A DNA stretch of 26,884 bases from Schoenoplectus triqueter. Its lineage: Eukaryota; Streptophyta; Magnoliopsida; Poales; Cyperaceae. Location of the stretch: positions 1 to 26,884 of the forward strand of contig CAXKVV010000323.1 of assembly GCA_964058805.1 (NCBI GenBank), read 5' to 3'. Below the pieces are notes generated by a model. It saw only the letters and a program-made list of their open reading frames with translations. It did not search any database and had not been told where the DNA came from. Every line of letters starts with the position of its first letter. The stretch's first letter is position 1. The position numbers were made by a program, and so were the translations under genes. Positions 1 to 8,546 of the stretch are shown one piece after another.

Positions 1-1696
1 GTACCGCCTCTCCATGTTGTACAGACCATCCCAAATGCGGTCGCTCAAAAACTCCCTTTATTCCCCTATGACTGTCGGATATAATACATATTTTCATATT
101 ACATTGGATCACTTCATTACGGACCCATCGCATGAACCAACCCCAATTGTCCACATTTTCTGCATCCACGATTCCAAATGCTAGAGGAATGATTTTATTC
201 TCTGCATCGTATCCACACGCCATCAATAATCTACCCTTATAACGGCCCGATAAGAATCCAGCGTCAATAGTTATAACGGGCCTTAAATGTTTAAACGCTG
301 CAATGCACGGTCCATAAGCCCAAACTATGGATTTAAACATTTTTACATTGTTATCCGAAGTATCACACGTCAATAATTTAAATTTTGTACCTGGAGTAGT
401 CCGAGCAATCGCCTCCAATATCTGTGGAAGCAATGTATATGATCCTTCCCAAGTGCCAAATAATTGTTCAATTGCTCTTTCTCGGCCACGCCAAAGTTTA
501 CCGTACGTCGGTGCCACACCGGGATATTTTGTTTCTATAATCATACCGATTTGTTGAACTATTAGAGAGAGATCATTCTTTAAATGTTGTCGAACACATC
601 CTGCAATCAAATTAGATGTGAGTTGTAAGTGTTTGCGGTCTCTTGGTGGTCTTCTACAGTTGTGGGGGTTTTTATTTATGATGATCCTCCATGTGGTCGA
701 GCCCTCTTCAGGTCTAGCGTATAATCTCCAAGGACAACTACCTTCTTTGCATTTCATAATAAGTCGTGTTTTACAACTTTCTTGTACCCAACATTGAACG
801 TTTTTCCTAACACTCCAATCACAAATTACCCAATTTAAAGCCGATTTAGAAGCAAATATTCTATTTTCAGCTAACTCATCATCGAGTCCTAAAAGATATT
901 CATTCGCGCCTAAACGGTCAAACATCTCAAAATTATTTAACGCTTCTACGGGATGGTGTCTCTCAGTTCGTCCGGTAACTAACAATGTGGTATCGCATCT
1001 CTTAATTTCCTCATCTTCAGATTCATCGATCGAAAAATCTGACTGGTCAGTGTAATCCTCTCCTGTTTCTTCTTCATTTGAATAATACGGACCGCCATCA
1101 TCTTGCTCATCCTGATCATCACTTAATTCCATTATCGTTGGATCAATACTACTTCTGTCATCAATATTATCAGCTAAATTACAGCCAGACGTAGTACTAC
1201 TACTACCGCCAAAAAAATTATATAGTGGCACCGCTGAGTTTGGTTGTTGATAAATTATATTGTTACTGTAAATAGCTGGATACGGATATAAATTGGTTTG
1301 ATCGTAGGTAGGATAGGAATTGGTTTGATCGTAGGTTTGATAAGAATTGGTTTGATCGTAGGTTTGATAGGAATTGGTTTGATCGTAGGTTTGATAGGAA
1401 TTGTTTTGATCGTGGGTTTGATAGGAATTGGTTTGATCGAGGGTTGGATAGGAATTGGTTTGATCGTAGGTTTGATAGGAATTGATTTGATCGTGGGTTG
1501 GATAGGAATTGGTTTGATCGAGGGTTGGATATGAATTAGTTTGATCGTAGGTTTGATAGGAATTGATTTGATCGTGGGTTGGATAGGAATTGGTTTCATT
1601 CTGGTTTGGAAATATTCCCGTCAAAATTTTACTGCCGCTCGGTTGTTCTGCAGTATAATTTTCTTCATCGGGATTATAATTTAAATCTGGTAGCAT
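1..1696 (-). CDS. MULE (Mutator-like) transposase, 5' part, continues beyond left edge
   Basis: A single uninterrupted minus-strand frame runs from ATG (1694-1696) to the window edge, 565 codons without a stop; the frame is closed upstream by a stop at 1778-1780. Order of parts: short acidic leader beginning MLPDLNYNPDEEN; residues 36-134, eleven copies of a 9-residue Q/N/Y-rich repeat; an Asp/Glu-rich stretch around residues 190-245; a MuDR/FAR1-type zinc DNA-binding domain with C316-x4-C321 followed by PW and an H345-x-C347 pair; then the RNase-H-like catalytic core. Two DDE-type acids are visible: D478 in TIDAGFLSGRYKG and D541 in IISDSHRGI. The catalytic Glu would lie past the edge. These motifs are standard for plant MULE transposases, which cut and paste DNA in the nucleus. 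The intact frame suggests a recent or potentially active copy, but the C-terminal half cannot be checked here. Confidence 0.9.
   Translation of the reverse strand, partial: MLPDLNYNPDEENYTAEQPSGSKILTGIFPNQNETNSYPTHDQINSYQTYDQTNSYPTLDQTNSYPTHDQINSYQTYDQTNSYPTLDQTNSYQTHDQNNSYQTYDQTNSYQTYDQTNSYQTYDQTNSYPTYDQTNLYPYPAIYSNNIIYQQPNSAVPLYNFFGGSSSTTSGCNLADNIDDRSSIDPTIMELSDDQDEQDDGGPYYSNEEETGEDYTDQSDFSIDESEDEEIKRCDTTLLVTGRTERHHPVEALNNFEMFDRLGANEYLLGLDDELAENRIFASKSALNWVICDWSVRKNVQCWVQESCKTRLIMKCKEGSCPWRLYARPEEGSTTWRIIINKNPHNCRRPPRDRKHLQLTSNLIAGCVRQHLKNDLSLIVQQIGMIIETKYPGVAPTYGKLWRGRERAIEQLFGTWEGSYTLLPQILEAIARTTPGTKFKLLTCDTSDNNVKMFKSIVWAYGPCIAAFKHLRPVITIDAGFLSGRYKGRLLMACGYDAENKIIPLAFGIVDAENVDNWGWFMRWVRNEVIQCNMKICIISDSHRGIKGVFERPHLGWSVQHGEAV
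1295..1591 (-). repeat. 27-bp minisatellite, 11 copies, in frame within the MULE transposase
   Basis: Eleven contiguous 27-bp units start at 1295, 1322, 1349, 1376, 1403, 1430, 1457, 1484, 1511, 1538 and 1565, each differing by only a few substitutions and without indels. On the minus strand each unit encodes N-S-Y-(Q/P)-T-(Y/H/L)-D-Q-(T/N/I). A twelfth, strongly diverged partial unit follows at 1592. Because 27 is a multiple of 3, copy-number change would not break the reading frame. The product is a low-complexity Gln/Asn/Tyr/Ser-rich segment. Confidence 0.93.
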
Positions 1697-1773
1697 TTTG
1701 AAGAAAAATGGATGTTTGTTGTAATTGGATGTTTGTTGTTTTTGTGGTTGTGAGAAATGAACCGCGGGGGCTG

Positions 1774-1783
1774 GTATTTATAG
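1774..1783 (-). promoter_or_regulatory. probable TATA box of the MULE transposase gene
   Basis: The minus strand reads CTATAAATACC about 80 bp upstream of the transposase ATG, a near-consensus plant TATA box at a plausible distance. The 31-bp palindromic repeat array begins directly upstream of it. Confidence 0.5.
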
Positions 1784-1792
1784 CAAAGATAG

Positions 1793-1905
1793 GCGCCACT
1801 GGCACTGGCGTGGTCTGAGGAAACGCGCCACTGCCAGTGGCGCGTTTGGTGAAAGACGCCACTGCCAGTGGCGCGTTTGGTGAAAGACGCCACTGGCAGT
1901 GGCGC
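1793..1905. repeat. tandem array of 31-bp units carrying a 19-bp palindrome
   Basis: Three regular units have palindromes at 1825-1843, 1856-1874 and 1887-1905 (period 31 bp); a degenerate fourth lies at 1794-1812. The core is GCGCCACTGCCAGTGGCGC, a perfect 9-bp inverted repeat around one central base, separated by GTTTGGTGAAAGA-like spacers. The array is much more GC-rich than its surroundings and sits immediately upstream of the MULE TATA box. The flank from about 1909 to 1990 (TTCGTATATTTG, GTTCTCACTCTTATT, then AT-rich) recurs at about 11950-12027 next to the hairpin at 11759-11942. The array may be subterminal transposon DNA or protein-binding sites; that function is inferred. Confidence 0.8.
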
Positions 1906-1990
1906 GGTTTGGTTCGTATATTTGGAATTAACCCGTTCTCACTCTTATTATTAATAATATTATTTTATTAATAATTATTTATAATAAAAT

Positions 1991-2162
1991 ATGTGAGTTG
2001 TTTGGTGCCTAGCAGGCTCTTGTAGTGCTTGACACTTTCTCGATTCGGCGGTTGTGATTGATGGTGTTTCTATGATATCTAGTATTCTCATTATGTATTT
2101 TGTTCGCTACAGCATGTGTTTGAGCTTGTTGTATGTCGCACACCTGATTATACTTGTATAAT
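1991..2162. other. intergenic stretch, nothing recognised
   Basis: There is no open frame, RNA gene or clear repeat. The right-hand end of the MULE should lie in or near this stretch, but no terminal inverted repeat can be assigned because its partner is outside the window. Confidence 0.4.
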
Positions 2163-2175
2163 ATGTTGCTCGATA

Positions 2176-2336
2176 GGGGTGGAGTCATGATTTTTATATT
2201 GGGGGGTGAGGGGGTGGTGCCGAGATACGGGTATGCGTCACAAGAGCGTTAAAATTGATGAATTAGAGGGGGACAATACACTGTACGAAACAAAAATATA
2301 TGAGATTGGAGGGGCCCAGCCCTCCTAAATCCGCCC
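2176..2336. mobile_element. 161-bp non-coding insertion (SINE- or MITE-like) with 13-bp flanking repeats
   Basis: The segment begins GGGGTGGAGTCATGATTTTT and ends CTCCTAAATCCGCCC. It is flanked by direct repeats ATGTTGCTCGATA (2163-2175) and ATGTTGTTCGATA (2337-2349), 12 of 13 bases identical, which look like a target-site duplication. Its ends are weakly inverted (GGGGTGGA against GGGCGGAT), and G-runs occur near both ends. It has no coding capacity and no poly(A) tail. The 13-bp duplication argues for retroposition, while the inverted ends argue for a MITE; the class is unresolved. Confidence 0.55.
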
Positions 2337-2349
2337 ATGTTGTTCGATA

Positions 2350-3112
2350 TACTGGATGTGAGTGGCACTGAGTGCCAGGCTTCCTCAAACATAACCCAAT
2401 ATAGTTTTCTGAAGTGAAAAAAATCTGAATGTTAGGTTGTCAATTCTCTTAAAGTGTAAGGATAGTGGGTATGGTCCGATGTAATTGTTGGTAAGTCTAT
2501 GAGATATGGTATAGGATGAGAGAGCAGCCTAGTGTTATATAATAAAATACTATTCAGATTAGAGAATGATGATTGCAGCCTCTTATTTGACTATGTATCA
2601 AATTTTTAAAAAATATAAATTTTTAATTATTTTAATGGTTTTGACAGACTCCGGTGTTAATTTTTTGAGGAAAATTAAATTTAACGGAGTTTCTATGATT
2701 TAGTTGTTTTATCTCACATTAAACCCATTAAAACCGTTATTTAAAAAAACACATTTAACTACTGATTTTTTTTGTTTTAAATCTTAATAGCTCTAAATTT
2801 TTATTTTATTTTTATTTTTGAATGTAAATTAATGGCCTAATAAAAATATAAAGCAAATATCATTTAGTATAATTTAATATTTTTAATTTTATATACTTAA
2901 TTGATGTTATAATTATTATTTTTATTTAATTTAGTTAATTATTAAGTACTAATAATATGAGAATGTATTTCTTAGTTTTTTTAAATATTAATTAGTAAGT
3001 AAAAATGATTGACCGTTTTTTAATTTAACGGTCATATAAAATCGTTAAAAATGTTAACTGTTAGCTGATGATCTCATAATTAGGAGACGTTAGATATTTT
3101 AAAAGCTTGCCG
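2350..3112. other. AT-rich intergenic DNA, no gene seen
   Basis: The sequence is AT-rich without a credible open frame or RNA gene. AACGG and its complement recur at about 2687, 2731 and 3028, which may be worn transposon ends, but no element can be delimited. Confidence 0.4.
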
Positions 3113-3136
3113 TATATATATATATATGTGTGTGTG
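3113..3136. repeat. compound (TA)n(TG)n microsatellite
   Basis: A run of TA dinucleotides passes into TG dinucleotides (TATATATATATATATGTGTG). It is a simple sequence repeat with no further function implied. Confidence 0.85.
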
Positions 3137-3293
3137 ATCAAGATCAATAAGGGACAATTCTTGTAATTGTAGGTCCGAGATTAATTGGTTCATGGAGTGT
3201 AAATTTGAGTTGTGTGCGGTGGACCGGTGGTCTCCTCGGTATCTCAGTCACTCATTAATGTCAAGCATGCATGCAATACACGTAGCAGGAAGT

Positions 3294-3366
3294 TGCCATT
3301 CCAATTAATGCATGTGACCAATAAGTAGGACCACATGTTTTCTAAAGCTGCCATTCCAATTAATGC
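3294..3366. repeat. pair of identical 18-bp direct repeats
   Basis: TGCCATTCCAATTAATGC occurs at 3294-3311 and again at 3349-3366, start to start 55 bp. The spacer holds no recognised feature. This could be a small local duplication or a footprint of insertion. Confidence 0.6.
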
Positions 3367-3539
3367 TTCAGTCCAGAACCATACTGTTGTTTTCAATAGT
3401 ATTGCTGTTTTGATCACGATGTGTTTTTTAAGTTGTATCAGATTGTTGCAGATTAATGTATCTGCATCATATATGATGGTAACAATCATGCCAGATTTTG
3501 TAATTGTGGTACTCCGGTTCGGTCATTTTAAAATTTAGA

Positions 3540-4276
3540 GAAGCGATGCCAAGGAACAAAGAGATCCAAGTTAATTATAATATAGGGAAAGCAATTCACG
3601 TGGAGAAGGTAAAATTTAATAAACTTTGACATTTAAGAAAACAATAAATTCGACATAATAAAAAAAATAAAACAATTAGATTGATGTGTATTTCATCGTA
3701 CATTACTTGATTTGCAGTTTCTATGGTCCTAAATTAACAATTCAGGATATATATACCAACAAACGAACCATCAAACGGTATTCAGATATGAATATGAATC
3801 CTTGCAATTTTAATTTGTATGATGAACGATAGAACTTACCAAAAATTTTCGTTCTTGAATACGTTATTGATCAAGTTCTTTATAGGATTTCAAAATTATA
3901 ATGTATATATGACAGTTGTCATAATTGTTACCTTAATGAGTTGTAAGTGATGAATTCCCACCCTTCTCTTAATTAGGATTTTGTTGTGATGGGCTCAATT
4001 CTCAAGCAGAAAAGCAAACCGGCTAGTCAATGCAAATTAATAAAGCAGCATTTTTCTTTCATTCCTAGTTTTCAGAGGCTATGTACAAATAATCCGCAGA
4101 GCTGTTCGTTCGTTCGTTTATTAATTTTATGGGGAAATACAAAATTAAAGAAACATAAAACCAATTATTCGCAGAATCAGCTACATTGTGAAGATCATCT
4201 ATCCAAACTAACGCAATCTGGCTCACATTGTTTATCATGTTGATGATTGTTTGAAGCATCTAAATTTACCAACTAA
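3540..4276. other. intergenic, 3' flank of the MYB gene
   Basis: This AT-rich DNA lies downstream of the MYB stop codon (the gene is on the minus strand). It should include the MYB 3' UTR. The short open frames here have no recognisable motif, and no poly(A) signal can be assigned with confidence. Confidence 0.4.
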
Positions 4277-5211
4277 TTATCTGATTAAAGCTGCTTCTGA
4301 TGCCTCAAGCTCTGGATAGGAAGTTACTGTATAATCACTTGCATGAAGCTGAAAAAAATCCGTGTAGTTCGATTGCAGGTGGCTCTGTTGTAAAGCAGTC
4401 AAGTCATCAAATTCCAGAGATAGCATGAATTGCCAGCAGCTCTCTGTTTGTGCATCATCAGTACCGGAGCTTCGGTTGCTGTAGTTTAGCTCTGGAATGG
4501 ATTCTCTGCTTGAGGAGCAATTCCTTCCTTTAGAGTCGGTACTGTTTGATTCATTTCCGTTCAATGGTGTATTACAAATCTTTGTCAGCCGAGCAGGCGT
4601 TGATCGGATCACCTCTGGTACCTCTGTTCCGGTACTCACAGTAAGCGCAGTACTGCCATTCCGGACCCGAACTTTTTTACGCAGAACTGTGTTCCAATAA
4701 TTTTTTACTTCATTGTCTGTTCGGCCCGGCAATCTCCCGGCAATAAGAGACCACCTAAATCAGTGGTACGTAACCAATGAGTTGCGTACTTGCACTGCTG
4801 ATTTTGCACAAGAACTAGAAAGTATAAATATGCAATTACAAATATGAGAAAAAATAATATTACCTGTTGCCTAAGAGGTTGTGGAGCCTGATAATGAGAT
4901 CTTCTTCTTCAGGAGTAATATTGCCACGCTTTATTCCTGGCCTGAGATAGTTCAGCCACCTCAGCCTACAACTCTTTCCACATCTTTTTAGTCCTAATTA
5001 AATTGACATACTTCAGAAAATGAGAACTTAAAATTCAAAGCCAAATGAAGTTTCTCCTAGTGCAATTAATTGTAGTACCTGCTTTCTTTGGTATGGTGCT
5101 CCATTTTCCCTCTCCATGGGCTTTTATATAGGCTTTAAGTATTCTATCCTCTTCCTTCGTCCAAGCTCCTCTGTTGAGGCATTCTTTAGACGAGCTTAGT
5201 TTCTTGTCCAT
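4277..5211 (-). CDS. R2R3-MYB transcription factor, TT2/subgroup-5-like, three exons
   Basis: Exon 1 is 5079-5211 (133 bp), exon 2 4864-4993 (130 bp) and exon 3 4277-4754; introns of 85 and 109 bp obey GT-AG. The 133/130-bp exon sizes are the canonical R2R3-MYB pattern. The joined frame is 246 residues. R2 spans about residues 14-64 (W17, W37, W57) and R3 about 65-112 (I70 replacing the first Trp as usual, then W89 and W108). R3 carries the full bHLH-interaction signature [DE]Lx2[RK]x3Lx6Lx3R: D76, L77, R80, L84, L91, R95. The [20 protein letters not shown] block resembles TT2/MYB5 proteins, and a C-terminal [11 protein letters not shown] resembles the subgroup 5 VIRTKAxRC motif. Proteins of this group act in the nucleus with bHLH and WD40 partners on flavonoid or epidermal-fate genes. 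Subgroup placement is inferred; the MYB call is firm. All splice sites and the frame are intact. Confidence 0.95.
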
Positions 5212-5244
5212 GTTTTGGAACTAGGGTCAAGCATGTACATGCAC

Positions 5245-5253
5245 TATATTTAA
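5245..5253 (-). promoter_or_regulatory. possible TATA box of the MYB gene
   Basis: The minus strand reads TTAAATATA about 35 bp upstream of the ATG. If it is used, the 5' UTR would be very short, so another start upstream is possible. A perfect 12-bp palindrome GCATGTACATGC (5231-5242) lies between it and the start codon and contains a CATGC (RY-like) core on each strand. Confidence 0.3.
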
Positions 5254-6632
5254 GCTCACAATTGTGGAAGTAGATCGCATTTAGAACCTAATCACCTATA
5301 TGTAATCATAATATAATGAGGGCCACGGCATAGCTAAGATTAGGGTTATGGGATAGATAATGTCTTATTATCACCAAAGGATATAGATCACATGCATGGA
5401 ATCTCCTCCCCTAAGCACCTAAACAGTATCTAAAATTTGTAGCTTGACTCAAGTTTAATTAAAATATCTCTTTCTCATGAACTAAAAATACTACTTTATT
5501 GGCTCGGAATATATATGTTACATTTCAGCTGTATAATCTCATTCACTGGTACCTGATTATTCCATTCCCTAATTAATTAATATTACTAAAAGGAAGCCTG
5601 CTCAGGCAGTGGCTAATGTGAGTGGGGTCACAGGACCCCACTGAAATCTCTCAAAATCATTAGTTATATGTTTATAATTGATTAATTTAATTAAAAAAAT
5701 AGCTAAAATCTTTCACAGGACCCCACTGAAATTTTTTCTCCTTTCGCCTCTGTGCTCAAGCTATGATACTGTTTTATTGACTTAGACAAAGATAGGTCAG
5801 CCTTATACACAAAAAGTAACTTTATTAACTCAAATCATACAATATATACCGAACATTTACCAGAACTTGAGCATTTACTAATGATTCATTTCTGGAATTT
5901 TCATCTTCCACTAGTAATTGCCTTCTTTTAATTTAATTAATACATAAAACTCGTAACTAAGTAAGTTCAACATCTTTATATAGATTAATTCAAAAAAAAT
6001 TTCTTCTAATTGCAAAAAGGTGCCAAATTTTGTTTCATACGGACCTGAGAGTGTTTAGATTCATCGAAAACGTGTCAAAAGTAAAAACTGTGTTATTTTC
6101 TTTTTTTCAACAATACTTGTCGATATTAAACGTGAAGCAGAAGTTAGTAGTAGATATTTAGATAAATGAATATTGTCGTATTTACAAGTATTAGATGTCA
6201 ATTTTTCATTTCCAACTTGATGAAATGTTCAGAGGCACTGGATCACTTTGATTCCGGTCCTTGCATTATATTACTATACTAAGATAGTATGTGGTTGGTA
6301 AGTAACATTAATAACCATCAAATTAAAAAAAAAAACATATTCTGATCATATAGATTGTTCAGCACTGGGATTGAAGGTAAAAAAAAGTATTTATGATGGC
6401 ATTTTATATTCCTAAAAAAAATTCAGATCATTAATTAAATAATTAGTTATCGCGAGAGGGACATATAATTAATGTAAAATGACCCTATTTGTTAGTGGGG
6501 TTGGAAAATCAGCACACCTTCTTGTCTTTCTTTTTGCCAAACAGTATAACTTACTGAGCTAATCATTTCCATCTACCCTTCTTGATGTTCCCTACCTCCT
6601 CTCATCATTCCAAATTTTAACGAAGGAATGTG
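5254..6632. other. MYB upstream region and intergenic DNA
   Basis: This is non-coding AT-rich sequence. At 5622-5641 a perfect hairpin GTGGGGTC-ACAG-GACCCCAC occurs. The phrase CACAGGACCCCACTGAAAT is present twice (about 5630-5648 and 5716-5734), suggesting a small degraded repeat at about 5600-5755. Nothing else is recognised. Regulatory elements of the MYB gene should lie in the first several hundred bases. Confidence 0.45.
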
Positions 6633-6640
6633 GTTGCAAA

Positions 6641-7689
6641 CAAGGTTGTAAAATCCGAATCGAAAACGGAATCGGAAGAATCGGATCGGAAATTCAGATT
6701 TTTTTAAAAATAATGCTTATTTTTCATCAAAAAAATACAGGAAAAAACTTAAAAAATATATTTTTATCATAAAGTCGTGTTAGAACAAAAATTATACACA
6801 AAAATTGCACTAATTTAATATAATATAAACATTCATAATAATTATTAATTAAAAAGTTAACCACATGTCTTACATATCTTATCGCGATAGCCTTAAATAT
6901 TTTATCTTTATATTTCTTTCATATTTCCTTGAGTCCAAGCTCTTACTATCTAGGACGGATGCAATATATTTATATTTTAGTTCAAAGTACTTATTGGGGT
7001 TTTATATTATAGTACAAATTTCAAAAGAATATTATATTTTCAGATAAAAATGGGAGTCAAATTTTGTTTATTTTAAATACTTGAAAAGAATTCATACTGT
7101 ATGAATTTCATATAAGTTGAGACATATAGTTCAAATTAAAAAAAACTCTATAATTATCTACCCACCCCCGTTGCTCTCGACGTTTTGTCTTTAAACACCT
7201 TTTAGCAAAATTTCTGGTCAAACTAATGCAAGATTCCATGTACCAAGACCTGAAACCTTTCAAATTCTGATTCCCACTTTGTCATCAGACACACACACTC
7301 CGATAAACAAAAATGGAAATACCAATATCAAATTAACAATACCATCAGCCGCGTCAGGGTCCATGCACCAAGTTTATTTAAAACTTTTATTGGATAATCA
7401 ATTCCAAGGACCTTTCTCAAACCCTCCAGATCTCTCATTTCATTATTCTCGTTCAAACTTCAAAAACAATAAATTGATCAAATTGGAAAGTTCCAATTAA
7501 GTTTCTCTTCGTCCTTTGCAACAATTGATGGAGACTACTACTATTATGTCACTATTCGCTACTAATTTCGGCATATCAGCCATCTTCGTGGAGCTTTTCG
7601 CAAGAAAATCGTTTGGCCGCGTAAATCGGGTGAAATTCGGATCGTGTTTGGCCGATTCGAATCGGAATCGTCTGATTTTGCAAACCATG
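6641..7689. mobile_element. non-autonomous hAT-like DNA transposon, 1.05 kb, with 8-bp target-site duplication
   Basis: The left end reads CAAGGTTGTAAAATCCGA and the right end, reverse-complemented, reads CATGGTTTGCAAAATCAGAC; these are imperfect terminal inverted repeats. Both are followed inward by CGATTC/GAATCG-rich subterminal sequence (AATCGAAAACGGAATCGG on the left, CGATTCGAATCGGAATCG on the right). The flanking octamer GTTGCAAA occurs exactly at 6633-6640 and 7690-7697, the 8-bp duplication expected of hAT elements. The interior is AT-rich on the left and more ordinary from 7180 on. It contains only short frames without recognisable domains, so the element encodes no transposase. Confidence 0.7.
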
Positions 7690-7857
7690 GTTGCAAAAGC
7701 CAAATTCCATTCCAATCATACAAAAATGAAAGTGATTGATAGAGAAAGTCAATTCATATAAAATTAATTAATCACCTTTGGCTCGTCAATTCATTTATAA
7801 TTAATTAATTAAAGGTTCATTGTCGTTGATTTAGTATCAGAATATAATTCTAACTTA

Positions 7858-7870
7858 TATATGGTACTAT
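7858..7870. repeat. target-site duplication, left copy (LINE)
   Basis: TATATGGTACTAT is identical to 10825-10837 and brackets the RTE-type LINE. Its 13-bp length is typical of target-primed reverse transcription. Confidence 0.85.
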
Positions 7871-8009
7871 AATTTCGCCTGTGTAGACTAGTTTCTGCAC
7901 AGTCTGTCTCAAGCTAGAATAAAGGAGGAGGGTTGCGATGGGTGTGACGAGCTCTGCATCAAAACAACCAATCTTTATGGAAATGAAACTCAGTCAATTT
8001 TCGTTGGGG

Positions 8010-8207
8010 CGTCACCCTCTTAGCGACACGCCATATCGGAACCCGGATATGGTGATAAGAGAATAAGGGTCGGGTCGTCACCGCCTTAGCGGCGCGCCAT
8101 ATTGGAACCCGAATATGGTGACAAGTGAGCGAGGGCCGGATCGTCATCACCTTAGTGACGCGCTGCATCGGCGCCCGGATGTAGTGTCAAATGAACAAGG
8201 GTCTTCG
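8010..8207 (+). repeat. 66-bp direct repeat, three tandem copies, in the LINE 5' region
   Basis: Copies start at 8010, 8076 and 8142, all opening CGTCA and containing the core CCTTAG(C/T)G(A/G)C(A/G)CGC, a (C/G)GGATATGGTG-like block and an A/G-rich end. The period is exactly 66 bp (22 codons). The second and third copies are open in the endonuclease frame, while the first contains an in-frame stop (8064-8066). The copies are diverged from one another, so the triplication is old or inherited from the source element. Confidence 0.85.
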
Positions 8208-8546
8208 CACTTGACTCGACGAGTCCGAGAGGCAAGGAAGCTAGTCAGGGAAAGTAGGATTTGTATAGGTAGTTGGAATGTAGGGTCCTTAACAAGTAAG
8301 CTAAGAGAGTTAGTTGATACTGCGATTAGGAGACGCGTTAATATCTTATGTGTTCAGGAGACTAAATGGACGGGTCAGAAGACTAAGGAGGTGGAGAATA
8401 CAGGCTTTAAATTGTGGTACACGAGAAAAGAACGAATTAGAAATGATGTAGGCATCTTAATTGATAAGAGCCTCAAGAATGGAGTTGTCGCAGTTATGAG
8501 ACAAGGGGACAAGATAATCATGATCAAATTGATTTTTGGAGATTAA
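8115..8546 (+). pseudogene. LINE endonuclease domain, truncated
   Basis: This frame gives 143 residues. From about residue 50 it reads CIGSWNVGSLTSKLRELVD and then CVQETKWTG, the Asn and Glu active-site blocks of the APE-type endonuclease of RTE LINEs, followed by the conserved GVGILID-like segment (here DVGILIDKSLK). It stops after KLIFGD. The later catalytic blocks (the Asp/Asn and the final SDH-type motif) are absent. The next recognisable sequence (KKECYKRLHHN) normally lies well downstream, so a large piece of the ORF has been deleted. The true N-terminus may be further upstream in the 66-bp repeats. Confidence 0.88.

Noticed and set aside
1255..1599. Open frames on both strands across the 27-bp repeats, giving Ile/Pro- or Gly/Ile-rich proteins
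   Set aside because: They are by-products of the repeat, which lacks stops in several frames; the real frame is the 565-codon MULE frame that continues to the window edge.
1674..1893. Short minus-strand frames with RATGSG repeats, also present at 11752-12060
   Set aside because: They arise from the GC-rich palindromes read as codons; no conserved start, and no frame is shared between the two loci.
1793..1905. CRISPR-like look of regularly spaced palindromic repeats
   Set aside because: The spacers are near-identical rather than unique, only three or four units exist, the genome is a plant, and no cas-like gene is present.
3244..3538. Overlapping frames on both strands near 3.3-3.5 kb
   Set aside because: No recognisable domain, no splice or promoter context, and both strands are equally open.
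4497..4700. Plus-strand frame inside MYB exon 3
   Set aside because: Antisense to a confirmed exon.
6865..7047. 60-codon hydrophobic frame in the hAT-like element
   Set aside because: It is AT-rich sequence giving Phe/Ile/Tyr-rich translation by composition; no signal of a real protein.
7959..8168. Minus-strand frame with repeated HHIRVPIWR motif
   Set aside because: It is the antisense shadow of the 66-bp repeats of the LINE.
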